64,000 bases of DNA from Bdellovibrio sp. SKB1291214 (GTDB taxonomy: Bacteria > Bdellovibrionota > Bdellovibrionia > Bdellovibrionales > Bdellovibrionaceae), in NCBI RefSeq assembly GCF_002209355.2, contig NZ_CP106855.1, positions 62,001-126,000 of the forward strand, given 5' to 3'. Below the pieces are notes generated by a model that worked only from the letters and a program-made list of their open reading frames with translations, searched no databases and was not told where the DNA came from. The position numbers and the translations under genes are program-made. Below are positions 33,274-42,695 of this stretch, piece after piece. The number at the start of each line of letters is the position of its first letter. Position 1 is the stretch's first letter.

Positions 33274-35955
33274 TTGCTAGATCGAAAGCTGAAGCACTTT
33301 TGCGGGACATTTATTATCATTGCGCTAGCGTGTCTATTATTAGACAGCGCAAAAGCTGCAGCCCCTGCACGCGCGCAATGGTTGAGTTCGCAAAAAATGT
33401 TGGTCAAACTTCCGCAGGGCTTGCGAGTTGCCGACAACATGATGTTTCAACTTGCCAATAGCGACATCAATTTCAAAGACGTTCCACGGACTTATCCTCT
33501 GCCCGTTATTCAACGTCAGGACAATTATGCGGTCGTCAGTACAGCTTCTTTAAACCGTCAGATTATTGAAGATTTGATCCACAGACCTCTCAAGGTTTTC
33601 GTAACCAACGATCAAAATCAGCTTCTTGATTCAACGCCCATTCAATATGCGGGTCTTTTGGATGAGCTTTACGCTTATCGTGGCGGCGATCTGGGAGTAA
33701 CGAATCAAGGTGCTCAGTTTCAAATGAAACTGTGGGCTCCAACAGCGTACTCGGTGCGAGTGGCTTTGTTTGCTTCGCCCACAGCGATGCAATCAGATGT
33801 TGTACTTGTTCCGACTTATCAAAACGGTGTATGGACGACACTTGTTCCTCGCCAGTATCAAAATTATTTCTATCTGTATGAAGTGACTGTGTATCAACCA
33901 CTGACAGACCGTATGGAGACGTCCCTAGTGACTGATCCCTACAGCATGAGTCTTGCGATGAATGGCGCGAAATCTCAACTAGTAGATCTGGATAGCGCCG
34001 AGTCTAAACCATATGGATGGGATACCTTAACAAAGCCCCAACTCAACTCTTTCAAAGACATAACAATCTATGAATTGCACATCCGTGATTTCAGCGCGAA
34101 CGACGAAAGCATTCCTTTCGTTTACCGCGGAACTTACGATGCTTTCGCACAAAGTGGCAGCCATGGTGTTCAATACCTAAAGTCTTTGGCTGATTCCGGT
34201 CTAACTCACGTACATCTTTTGCCATTCAATGATTTTGGATCGGTGAACGAAGACCGTGCAACATGGGAGACGATCAATGCTTCGTCATCAAATCTGCAAG
34301 ATGCGCAAGGTGCCTTAGCGCAGATTCGTTCTCGAGACGCTTTTAACTGGGGTTATGATCCGGTTCATTTCTTTGTTCCAGACGGCAGTTATGCGATGGA
34401 CCCTCAAGGTTTGTCTCGCGTGCGGGAAACCCGCGCGATGGTGCAAGGTTTGAATAACTTGGGTCTGCGCGTGGTTCAAGACGTGGTTTTCAATCACACC
34501 TACGAAAACGGGCTAAGTGCTTTTTCGGTCTTTGATAAAATCGTGCCTCTTTATTATTACCGTCTGACGGATGACGGTTATACTTACAATAGCTCTTGTT
34601 GTGCAGACACGGCCAGCGAACATGTGATGATGGAAAAGCTGATTGTTGATTCCGTCGTTCACTGGGCAAAAAACTATAAAATCGACGCTTTCCGTTTTGA
34701 TCTGATGTCGTTCCACTCTCGCTCCACGTTGATGAAGGTGAAAGAGGCTTTGCGCTCTTTGACTCCACAACGTGATGGTGTCGACGGGTCTCGTATCTAT
34801 ATATATGGTGAAGCTTGGCCATTTGGTTCGTTCTATAATCAGAACCCCCAAGAATCGATGAGCCAACTGAACGCTTACGGTACTGGTATTGGTTTCTTTA
34901 ATGATCGTTTGCGTGATGCGGTTCGCGGTGGAACAACAAGTTCTTCGGAAAAATCAGATCAAGGTTTCGCAACCGGTTTGTATTTCGATTTCAATCAAGA
35001 GCCCGCAAATCAAAACACTCCTGCAAACATCAATGACCAAATGGATAAAATTCGCCATTTGGGTGACGTGATTAAAGTGGGCCTAGCGGGTAACTTACGT
35101 GACTTTACATTCCGCGAACACTTCGGAAATGTTATTTACGCCGGCAATCTATTATTCCGAAACAGCCCCGTTGCCACATCTGCCGAGCCCATTGAAACAA
35201 TCAATTACGTCTCTGCTCATGACGGTTATACGTTATGGGATGCAGTTCAGGCCAAGGCTCCATTCTATACGAATGGTCGTCTGCCACAGACGGCAACTGC
35301 TTCTGAACGCCAACGCATGCATCAACTGGCGATGGCTATTCCAATGCTTTCCCAGGGTGTTCCGTTTATGGAAGCCGGCGTGGAGCTTCTTCGCTCTAAA
35401 AATGGCGACCAAGACTCTTATGATTCTGGCGACTATTTTAATCGCATCAACTGGCGTGCTGACGACAACTATTGGGGTCAAGGCTTGCCACCTGCTTGGA
35501 AGAACTATAACGACTGGTCGTTCTGGTTGCCTCGCTTGCAGAATCAAGATCTGAAAGTTAATCCGGCTTTGATTTCGCAAACTGCGAATTATTATAAAGC
35601 TCTGCTACGTCTGCGTAAGAACAACTCCTTGTTCAAAATGAACACATTGGATGAAGTCATGAAAGGTTTGGTTTTCATTGATAATGAAAACGTCATCGAG
35701 CCTGGCTTGATCTCCATGGTTCTGCATAACGAGCGCGAAGCTCTTTTGGTTATGTTTAATAGCTCGAGAGTTCCTCGAGTGTTTTCTCACAAAGTACTGA
35801 GTTATAACTGGGCTTTCACGCCTGAGTTTGGTCCGAATGTGGATCCTATGCTTTCGCAAGTGATCCTCAATCGTCCTCAGTCACAGATCCAAATTCCTGG
35901 CATGACGACAGTTGTGCTGAAGTTGAATAAGGGTCCATTTCAGGGTGTTAAATAA
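33274..35955 (+). CDS. pulA: Secreted type I pullulanase (GH13)
   Basis: An 893-residue exported debranching enzyme that cuts alpha-1,6 bonds in pullulan, starch or glycogen. Signal about 1-28 (FIIIALACLLLDSAKAA), an N-terminal CBM48-like domain (about 125-250, FQMKLWAPTAYSVRVALF), then GH13 with the type I marker FNWGYDP. Catalytic residues: nucleophile Asp476 in AFRFDLMS, acid Glu513 in YIYGEAWP, third Asp in SAHDGYTLWD. The start is TTG with AAGGGGA ahead. Its TAA overlaps the ATG of the transport gene (TAATG), so it is translationally coupled to it. No lipobox was seen, so it is probably soluble in periplasm or secreted. Confidence 0.94.
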   Translation: MLDRKLKHFCGTFIIIALACLLLDSAKAAAPARAQWLSSQKMLVKLPQGLRVADNMMFQLANSDINFKDVPRTYPLPVIQRQDNYAVVSTASLNRQIIEDLIHRPLKVFVTNDQNQLLDSTPIQYAGLLDELYAYRGGDLGVTNQGAQFQMKLWAPTAYSVRVALFASPTAMQSDVVLVPTYQNGVWTTLVPRQYQNYFYLYEVTVYQPLTDRMETSLVTDPYSMSLAMNGAKSQLVDLDSAESKPYGWDTLTKPQLNSFKDITIYELHIRDFSANDESIPFVYRGTYDAFAQSGSHGVQYLKSLADSGLTHVHLLPFNDFGSVNEDRATWETINASSSNLQDAQGALAQIRSRDAFNWGYDPVHFFVPDGSYAMDPQGLSRVRETRAMVQGLNNLGLRVVQDVVFNHTYENGLSAFSVFDKIVPLYYYRLTDDGYTYNSSCCADTASEHVMMEKLIVDSVVHWAKNYKIDAFRFDLMSFHSRSTLMKVKEALRSLTPQRDGVDGSRIYIYGEAWPFGSFYNQNPQESMSQLNAYGTGIGFFNDRLRDAVRGGTTSSSEKSDQGFATGLYFDFNQEPANQNTPANINDQMDKIRHLGDVIKVGLAGNLRDFTFREHFGNVIYAGNLLFRNSPVATSAEPIETINYVSAHDGYTLWDAVQAKAPFYTNGRLPQTATASERQRMHQLAMAIPMLSQGVPFMEAGVELLRSKNGDQDSYDSGDYFNRINWRADDNYWGQGLPPAWKNYNDWSFWLPRLQNQDLKVNPALISQTANYYKALLRLRKNNSLFKMNTLDEVMKGLVFIDNENVIEPGLISMVLHNEREALLVMFNSSRVPRVFSHKVLSYNWAFTPEFGPNVDPMLSQVILNRPQSQIQIPGMTTVVLKLNKGPFQGVK

Positions 35956-38153
35956 TGCGGTATTATTTGTTTCTTTTGATTACGTTCTGTTCGATGGCTG
36001 CCCAAGCGGAGAAAATGCGTATCCACGTATGGCACCAAATGATCTATGGCCACCGTCAAGTTTTGGCGGAGGTTCTTAGGGAATTTGAAAAACAAAATCC
36101 TGATATCATCGTGCAGGCAACCTATCGCGAAACTGAAGAGCTTCGCAGTGGATATCAATCCGCCGCGATGGGCGGTTCAGGTCCCGAGTTAGTCTATGGA
36201 CCTTCTGACCAAATCGGTCCCTTCGCTACAATGGGCATCATTCGCCCTTTGGATGAAGTCCTGGGCGCTGAATATTTCAAACAGTTCGATCCTCTGGCGG
36301 CTCCGACTTATAATGGTAAGCACTTTGCTATCGGTGATGGTGTCGGTAATCACTTGATGTTGATCTATAATAAAAAGTTGCTGCAATCTCCTCCAAAAAA
36401 TACAGATGAATTGATCGAATTTGGCAAAAGACTGACTGTTGATAAAAACGGCGACGGTCGTGTGGATCAGTGGGGATTGGTCTTTAACTACACGGAGCCT
36501 TTCTTTTTTGCTCCTTTCATTCCCGCGTTTGGCGACGACTTTATTAAAGACGAAATTAAACCAAATCTGAACACGCCAGCCCTTGCGAATACATTCCAAT
36601 TTATTTTGGACATGCGTGATAAATACAAAATCATCCCCAAAGAGTGTGACTATGAAACGGCCAATGCTCTGTTCAAAGACGGCAAATCTGCGATGCTTAT
36701 CAATGGTGACTGGTCTTGGGGTGACTATAAGGAAGCCAAAATTGATTTCGGCATCGCGCGCATCCCCATGGTTTCAGGAACTGGTAAGTGGCCAGCTTCT
36801 TTAGTTGGTACAAAAGCTTATTCACTTAACGTGAATATGAAATCACCAAAACATCTGGAAGCCGCGGTTAAGCTTTTGACTTACTTAACATCCACTCCAG
36901 TGCAGCTTCAGTTCGCAGAAAAAGTGGGCACCTTGCCATCAAACCTTGATGCGCGCGAATCTGATATTGTTAAAAACAATCCGCTGTTAAAAATTTCTGC
37001 AGACATCATGGAGGTGGGTCATCCACTGCCGATCGTGCCTGAAGTTCGCGCCATCTGGGACAGTTTGCGTATTCAATACCAAAAAGTTCTAGCTGGCAGC
37101 TTGCCTCCACAAGTGGCGGCTGAAGGTGCACAGAACTTAGCAGAAAAACAAATCGCTGAAATGAACGAAGTCTTGCAACCAGACGTGGGTGCCTACATCG
37201 TTAAAGCCATCTTTGCATTAGTGATTCTGGGTGGTTTATGGATGAGCCGCGGCTCTTTAATGGGTTTCATTAAAGGATTCCAAGGTCCGAATCGCTTTGC
37301 GTACTATATGATGCTGCCAGCGTTTATCGGAATCTTTGCAGTCATCGTTTATCCGTTCTTTTATAATATCGCGATTTCGTTTTCGAACTTCTCATTAAGA
37401 ACATTCCAGGACTGGTCGATCGTAGGCTTCACTCACTACATCAATGCTTTGATGGACCCTAAGTTCTATTCACTGCTTTTGAAAACTGTGATCTGGACAG
37501 TTGTGAACGTGTTCTTCCACGTAACATTGGGTGTATTCTTAGCGGTTGTTATCAACCAAGTGATGCCATTCAAAGGTTTCTGGAGAGCATTGCTGATCAT
37601 CCCATGGGCAGTCCCTCAGTACATCACGGCTTTAACTTGGAGAGCGATGTTCAATCAGGAATACGGCCCGATCAACATCATGCTGCAAAAGTTTTTGCAC
37701 ATGTCCCCGATCCAATGGTTAAGCCAACCTACAACCGCTTTTGCAGCTTGTATCATCACCAACGTATGGCTGGGCTTCCCATTCATGATGATCGTGGCTT
37801 TGGGTGGTTTGCAGTCGATTTCTAATTCTCTGTACGAAGCGGCGCGCTTGGATGGTGCAAATGCCTGGGAGCGTTTCCGTCACATTACTTGGCCGCTGCT
37901 ATTACCAGTAATGGCGCCTGCAGCATTGCTGGGTTCTATCTGGACATTTAATAATTTGAACGTGATCTGGCTTGTTTCCAACTCGGGTGAACCTGGGGAC
38001 CAAACACACATCTTGGTTTCTTACGTTTATAAAGCAGCGTTTAACTTGTATCGCTACGGCTATGCAGCCGCTGTTTCTGTCATCATTTTCTTAATCTTGG
38101 TTATCTGGGGCTTAGGAATGCTTAAGTCTCAATACAAAAAGGAGACGCAGTAA
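35955..38153 (+). CDS. malEF: Fused maltodextrin-binding protein and MalF-type permease
   Basis: A 732-residue fusion. Residues about 1-19 are a signal peptide (FLLITFCSMAAQA); about 20-400 form a family-1 solute-binding protein (MRIHVWHQMIYGHRQVLAEV); a connecting membrane helix follows (about 410-432, VKAIFALVILGGLWMS). Then comes a MalF-type permease with six helices and the EAA loop EAARLDGANAWERF (from 628) that contacts MalK. The connecting helix puts the binding domain outside and lets the permease start inside, so the topology works. In E. coli MalE is a separate protein. Overlaps both neighbours by one base (TAATG). Confidence 0.9.
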   Translation: MRYYLFLLITFCSMAAQAEKMRIHVWHQMIYGHRQVLAEVLREFEKQNPDIIVQATYRETEELRSGYQSAAMGGSGPELVYGPSDQIGPFATMGIIRPLDEVLGAEYFKQFDPLAAPTYNGKHFAIGDGVGNHLMLIYNKKLLQSPPKNTDELIEFGKRLTVDKNGDGRVDQWGLVFNYTEPFFFAPFIPAFGDDFIKDEIKPNLNTPALANTFQFILDMRDKYKIIPKECDYETANALFKDGKSAMLINGDWSWGDYKEAKIDFGIARIPMVSGTGKWPASLVGTKAYSLNVNMKSPKHLEAAVKLLTYLTSTPVQLQFAEKVGTLPSNLDARESDIVKNNPLLKISADIMEVGHPLPIVPEVRAIWDSLRIQYQKVLAGSLPPQVAAEGAQNLAEKQIAEMNEVLQPDVGAYIVKAIFALVILGGLWMSRGSLMGFIKGFQGPNRFAYYMMLPAFIGIFAVIVYPFFYNIAISFSNFSLRTFQDWSIVGFTHYINALMDPKFYSLLLKTVIWTVVNVFFHVTLGVFLAVVINQVMPFKGFWRALLIIPWAVPQYITALTWRAMFNQEYGPINIMLQKFLHMSPIQWLSQPTTAFAACIITNVWLGFPFMMIVALGGLQSISNSLYEAARLDGANAWERFRHITWPLLLPVMAPAALLGSIWTFNNLNVIWLVSNSGEPGDQTHILVSYVYKAAFNLYRYGYAAAVSVIIFLILVIWGLGMLKSQYKKETQ

Positions 38154-38971
38154 TGATTAAACGTATCCTTGCATGGGTTGCGATCCTTTTATTTGCAGCG
38201 TTTTCACTGTACCCGATTATTTATGTGATCTCGGTGTCTTTACGCGGAGACAACGCTTTCCAAACACAATCTTTGGAAATCATCGGACCTAACTCAACTT
38301 ACAGAAACTTTGTGGACCTTTTCACAAAAACAGATTTCTTGGTGTGGTTGAAAAATTCCTTGATCATCAGCTCAGTGACAACGTTTGCAGGCGTGGCGTT
38401 GGCTTCTTGCAGTGCCTATGCTTTATCTCGTTACCGTTTTCGCGGTCGTAACTCGATGTTATTCGCTTTGTTAACAACACAAATGTTCCCGGCGACGATG
38501 TTGATGCTTCCGTTCTTTATCATCTTGTCGCAACTGCATCTGATCGACAGCTTCTGGGGCTTGTTCATCATTTACTCTTCGACGGCGTTGCCATTCTGTA
38601 TTTGGCAGATGAAAGCTTATTACGACACGATTCCTCGCGAGCTTGAAGAAGCTGCGCTTTTGGATGGTTGCTCCCGCTGGATGATCTTTACCAAAATCAT
38701 TTTGCCGGTGTCTTCACCAGCACTTGTGATCACGGCACTCTTCAGCTTTATGTCGAGCTGGTCCGAATACGTGATTGCAGCTGTGGTTCTGCAGGACCCA
38801 CAGCTTTACACTTTGCCGTTGGGACTTCGTTCGTTCCAGGCAAGTTTAGCGACTCAATGGGGCTTGTATGCTGCAGGCGCATTGATCGTCAGCGTTCCAG
38901 TTTTAGTTTTATTCATCAGTATTTCCCGTTATTTGGTATCTGGTCTGACAATGGGAAGCGTGAAGGGTTAA
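38153..38971 (+). CDS. malG: Maltose/maltodextrin ABC permease, MalG type
   Basis: A 272-residue inner-membrane permease with six predicted helices and the EAA loop EEAALLDGCSRWMIF near residues 163-177, the MalK contact site. It pairs with the MalEF fusion to form the transport channel. Length is near that of MalG (E. coli 296). It starts on the last base of the fusion gene's stop codon (TAATG) and ends one base before the ATPase gene start. Substrate inferred from the amylase and pullulanase around it. Confidence 0.93.
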   Translation: MIKRILAWVAILLFAAFSLYPIIYVISVSLRGDNAFQTQSLEIIGPNSTYRNFVDLFTKTDFLVWLKNSLIISSVTTFAGVALASCSAYALSRYRFRGRNSMLFALLTTQMFPATMLMLPFFIILSQLHLIDSFWGLFIIYSSTALPFCIWQMKAYYDTIPRELEEAALLDGCSRWMIFTKIILPVSSPALVITALFSFMSSWSEYVIAAVVLQDPQLYTLPLGLRSFQASLATQWGLYAAGALIVSVPVLVLFISISRYLVSGLTMGSVKG

Positions 38972-38972
38972 T

Positions 38973-40016
38973 ATGGCGACTATTGAATTTTCTAACATCG
39001 CAAAAAGCTTCGGTACTGCCAAAGTTCTTAAAGACATCAATTTGGAAATCGCTTCCGGTGAATTCCTTGTGCTTGTGGGTCCTTCTGGTTGCGGTAAATC
39101 CACGTTACTTCGTACTTTGGCGGGTCTTGAAACTTTGGATTCAGGAACTATCAAAGTCGGCGGCAAAGTTATCAACAATGTTGAGCCTCAAGATCGTGAT
39201 TTGGCGATGGTGTTCCAAAGCTATGCCCTTTACCCGCACATGACGGTTGAAGAAAACATGGGCTTTGGATTGAAGTTGCAAAAACTGTCTGTCACGGAAA
39301 TCACGAAACGCGTGAAAGAAATAGCGGATCTTTTGCAGATCTCCCACCTATTGGCTCGTCGTCCAAAAGAACTTTCGGGCGGTCAACGTCAACGTGTGGC
39401 TTTGGGTCGTGCTTTGGCTCGTAAAACTCCGGTGATTTTGTTTGACGAACCTCTTTCTAATTTAGATGCCCATTTGCGCACGCAAATGCGTGTCGAGATC
39501 AAACGCCTTCACGAAAACTCTAAGTCCACAATGATCTATGTAACCCATGATCAAATGGAAGCGACAACTATGGGTGATCGAATCGCCGTTCTTAAAGATG
39601 GCGTGATCGAACAGGTTGGGACTCCAACAGAAATCTATCACCGCCCTAAAAACATGTTCATCGCCAGCTTCATAGGCTCCCCTGAAATGAATTTCATTGA
39701 AGGCGCCGTGGTACGCCGCATGCCTTGGCCAGAAGCTCAAAAGGCTGATCAAGTTTTGGGTATTCGCCCTGAAAGCTTCAGATTCAATAATGGCGATCTG
39801 AAATCAAATGAAGTGGCACTGGGTGATTTTACGGTAGAACTTTCAGAAAATCTCGGTGGTCAGCAGATGCTGCATGGCCAATTAGAGGGACAAACTGTGA
39901 GAATTATTACGGATTCTATGGATAAATTTTCTAAGGGACAGAAGGTTTCCTTAAAAATTGATCTGACAAAAGCTCACCTGTTTGATAAAAAATCAGGCCA
40001 GAACCAGCGTCTATAG
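38973..40016 (+). CDS. malK: ABC transporter ATPase, MalK/UgpC type
   Basis: A 347-residue ATP-binding subunit. Walker A GPSGCGKST (about 36-44), Q-loop MVFQSYALYP, signature LSGGQRQRVALG, Walker B VILFDEPLSNLD and the switch His in YVTHDQ are all present. The C-terminal extension (about 240-347) is the MalK/UgpC regulatory domain. It is one base after malG, so it is in the operon. Such domains in E. coli bind MalT or EIIA-Glc; here no partner is known. Drives maltodextrin uptake through MalEF/MalG. Confidence 0.95.
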   Translation: MATIEFSNIAKSFGTAKVLKDINLEIASGEFLVLVGPSGCGKSTLLRTLAGLETLDSGTIKVGGKVINNVEPQDRDLAMVFQSYALYPHMTVEENMGFGLKLQKLSVTEITKRVKEIADLLQISHLLARRPKELSGGQRQRVALGRALARKTPVILFDEPLSNLDAHLRTQMRVEIKRLHENSKSTMIYVTHDQMEATTMGDRIAVLKDGVIEQVGTPTEIYHRPKNMFIASFIGSPEMNFIEGAVVRRMPWPEAQKADQVLGIRPESFRFNNGDLKSNEVALGDFTVELSENLGGQQMLHGQLEGQTVRIITDSMDKFSKGQKVSLKIDLTKAHLFDKKSGQNQRL

Positions 40017-40024
40017 GAGACCCC

Positions 40025-41470
40025 ATGTTCTCGAAGTTGCAGCGTACAATCCTATTCGTAGCCATCTTATTAGGTACTACTTCGGCGTTCGCTGCCCCGA
40101 GAACAGTTTTTGTTCAACTCTTCGAGTGGCCGTGGAGAGAAGTTGCACGTGAGTGTGAGCTGTACCTGGGACCTTCTGGTTTTTCTGCCGTTCAAGTTTC
40201 CCCTCCCCATGAACACGTATCTGCGAATGGCGCCTGGTGGGAACGCTATCAAGTCGTTAGTTATAAAATGGAATCTCGTGGTGGTTCCGAAGCTGAATTC
40301 GCCGACATGGTTCGCCGCTGTAATAAGGCGGGCGTTGATGTTTATGCTGACGCTGTTTTAAATCACATGTCGGGTTTCCCATCCGGTGTGGGCTTTGCGG
40401 GCTCTACGTTCACGCACAACAATTATCCAGGTGTCTATAGCCCTAATGACTTTCACTACTGCGGTCGTAACGGCAATAACAATATCGTTAATTATCGTGA
40501 CCTGTATGAGTTGCAAAACTGCCAATTAGTCGGCCTTGCCGACTTGGCCACTGAGTCCGCGTACGTTCAGCAGAAAATGGCTGATTACCTTAATCACTTG
40601 TTGGATTTAGGTGTCTCGGGCTTCCGTTTAGACGCTGCCAAACACATGCCTTCAAAGGACTTGGCCCAAATCACAAAACGCATGAAACGTTCTGCCTACG
40701 TCTTCCAAGAGATCATTCATGAATCTTATGGACCCGTGACCTATGACGAATATTTTCCGGCTGGTGATGTAACTGCTTACGAATACCCGTTCATTTTAGG
40801 TGGCAGTATTAAGTACGGTCACCTTGGTAACTTGCTATACATCGCTAAGAACTTACCAAGCAGCGACCATTCTGTGGTCTTCGTCACCAATCATGACTTG
40901 GAAAGAACCGGTGATGGCAACATCCTTCGCTACAATGGTTCAGACAATTCGATCTATCGTTTGGCGCAAATCTTTATGTTGGCTTATCCGTATGGCTATC
41001 CACAGGTTTACTCTGGATACGACTTCAATTCTTACGATCAAGGTCCGCCATTAGGTTCTGATATGCGCACGTTGGGCATCTTGGCGCAAAACAACTCCTG
41101 TGTAGCTCCATGGACTTGCGAACACCGTCTGCCTGAAGTGGCTGCGATGGTGAATTTCAGAAACCAAACTGATAAAGCGTTCTATGTATCCAACTGGAAC
41201 ACGGATAACACGAACTTCGTGTCCTTCAGCCGTGGTGGATTAGGTTTCGTGGCATTGAATTTCTCTGGAAACTCGATGAATCTGACTTTGCAAACAGGCT
41301 TGCCTGCGGGCGCTTACTGTAATTTGACTGGCCCGTCTTACAGCCGTCAATCCCGCAAGTGTTCAGACATGAAATACAACGTCAATTCTGACGGAACTAT
41401 CAATGTGAACTTGCCTCCTTACTCATCTCTGGTACTTTTGAACCGCGATCAAAATAAACGTACAAAGTAA
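40025..41470 (+). CDS. amyA: Secreted animal-type alpha-amylase (GH13)
   Basis: A 481-residue exported alpha-amylase. After the signal peptide (FVAILLGTTSAFA) the text FVQLFEWPWREVARECELYL, WWERYQVVSYKMESR and DAVLNHMSG closely follows animal pancreatic amylases rather than the usual bacterial ones. Catalytic residues: Asp203 (GFRLDAAKH), Glu229 (FQEIIHE), Asp291 (TNHDLER). Of the animal chloride ligands, Arg201 and Asn289 are kept but the Arg337 equivalent is Gln327 (YGYPQVYSGY), which predicts chloride independence. Cleaves internal alpha-1,4 bonds of starch or glycogen. Last but one gene of the operon; animal-type bacterial amylases are known in other lineages. Confidence 0.93.
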   Translation: MFSKLQRTILFVAILLGTTSAFAAPRTVFVQLFEWPWREVARECELYLGPSGFSAVQVSPPHEHVSANGAWWERYQVVSYKMESRGGSEAEFADMVRRCNKAGVDVYADAVLNHMSGFPSGVGFAGSTFTHNNYPGVYSPNDFHYCGRNGNNNIVNYRDLYELQNCQLVGLADLATESAYVQQKMADYLNHLLDLGVSGFRLDAAKHMPSKDLAQITKRMKRSAYVFQEIIHESYGPVTYDEYFPAGDVTAYEYPFILGGSIKYGHLGNLLYIAKNLPSSDHSVVFVTNHDLERTGDGNILRYNGSDNSIYRLAQIFMLAYPYGYPQVYSGYDFNSYDQGPPLGSDMRTLGILAQNNSCVAPWTCEHRLPEVAAMVNFRNQTDKAFYVSNWNTDNTNFVSFSRGGLGFVALNFSGNSMNLTLQTGLPAGAYCNLTGPSYSRQSRKCSDMKYNVNSDGTINVNLPPYSSLVLLNRDQNKRTK

Positions 41471-41477
41471 GAGAATC

Positions 41478-42458
41478 ATGACTAAAAAATCTTATACTAT
41501 TGGCTTCGATTTAGGTGGAACTAAACTGGCGGCAGCTTTATTGGACAACAATGGAGACATGCTTGATTTCATCAAAGTTCCTGTCGACATGAAACGCGAG
41601 GGCTCTGCCCAAAAAACTCAAAAGCGCGTGATCCAAGTGATGGCTGACATCGCTCTTGATTTCAAAAAACGTTTTCCTAAAGAAACATCCGCTTCTGTTT
41701 TCAAAGGTATCGGCCTAGCCAGCGCAGGACCTTTGAATGCTGAAGAAGGCAAATTAGTAAATCCCGTCAACTATCCTGGTTGGAAAATCGTTCCGATCCG
41801 TGACTTGGTTGAAAAAGAAATCGTTAAACGCGGTTTCAAAACCAAAGTTTACTTTCAACACGATGCGACCGCTGCAGCCCTGGCTGAAGGCTGGGTGGGC
41901 GGAGCCAAAGGCATGAAGTCCTTTGCCGTTGTGACTGTGGGAACTGGCGTTGGCTCAGGCATTATCTTTAACGGTATGCCTTGCCAAAGCAGCGGCATGG
42001 GCTCTGAATGCGGGCACTTCGTTGCTGATATGGTTGGCTTGAAAAATAATCCTGATAAAATTCATCACTACACGGTGGAAGGTCTTGCATCGGGTACAGG
42101 GCTTTTGCGTCGTGCAAAGGAAATGGGATTCACGGGGAACTCTGTCGAGGAGTTGGTTGACACCAAAGATTCTAAGTACAGCGGACTTTATTCTGATATG
42201 GCCTTTGCGTTGGCTCTTTTGTGTCACAATCTTTCCTTGGCGTTTAACTTGGAAAAAATCTTTATCAGCGGTGGTTTGATTAAAATCAAAGACCTTTACT
42301 TCAAAGAGTTGAAAGCGAACTACTCTAAAATCATTCGTCAGATCAACACCGATCTTGAGTGCAAAATCGAAATCGCTAAAACGAAAAATCACGCCGGTGT
42401 TTTGGGTGCGGGATATCTTCCGCATCTTTACGGCAAGCACACGGCTAAAAAGAAGTAA
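41478..42458 (+). CDS. ROK-family kinase, probable glucokinase
   Basis: A 326-residue sugar kinase of the ROK family. ATP site GFDLGGTKLAAALLD (about 9-23), a glycine-rich VTVGTGVGSGII and the conserved Asp in HDATAAALAEGW. The usual zinc motif CxCGxxGCxE is missing; in its place the region after ECGHF has no Cys cluster, which is unusual for glucokinases of the family. Starts 7 bases after amyA. Context (pullulanase, amylase, maltodextrin transporter, nearby pgi) points to glucose as substrate, though other sugars are possible. Confidence 0.85.
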   Translation: MTKKSYTIGFDLGGTKLAAALLDNNGDMLDFIKVPVDMKREGSAQKTQKRVIQVMADIALDFKKRFPKETSASVFKGIGLASAGPLNAEEGKLVNPVNYPGWKIVPIRDLVEKEIVKRGFKTKVYFQHDATAAALAEGWVGGAKGMKSFAVVTVGTGVGSGIIFNGMPCQSSGMGSECGHFVADMVGLKNNPDKIHHYTVEGLASGTGLLRRAKEMGFTGNSVEELVDTKDSKYSGLYSDMAFALALLCHNLSLAFNLEKIFISGGLIKIKDLYFKELKANYSKIIRQINTDLECKIEIAKTKNHAGVLGAGYLPHLYGKHTAKKK

Positions 42459-42466
42459 TCTTCTCG

Positions 42467-42500
42467 AAAAACCTGTCGGCACCTAGAACCGACAGGTTTT
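42467..42500 (+). terminator. Terminator of the alpha-glucan operon
   Basis: AAAACCTGTCGG pairs with CCGACAGGTTTT around a 9-base loop, starting 8 bases after the kinase stop. Confidence 0.85.
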
Positions 42501-42695
42501 CAATTCTCAGTCATTTTTGACTATCAGAAGACTCAGGTTCGGTAAATCAGAGTTTGGCCTCGAACCAAAACTCCCCAAACGGGGAAATACTCCACATTTG
42601 CCCATTCACATATGTCGTTTAACTTAAATGTATTTGTTTATAGCTATTTCCGTAACGGCCCTCTCTTTGCAATTCTATTTCAGCAAGGAGAACTT

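Noticed and set aside
41955-42482. A 175-codon frame antisense to the ROK kinase
   Set aside because: Mirror of a clear kinase gene and overlaps its terminator.
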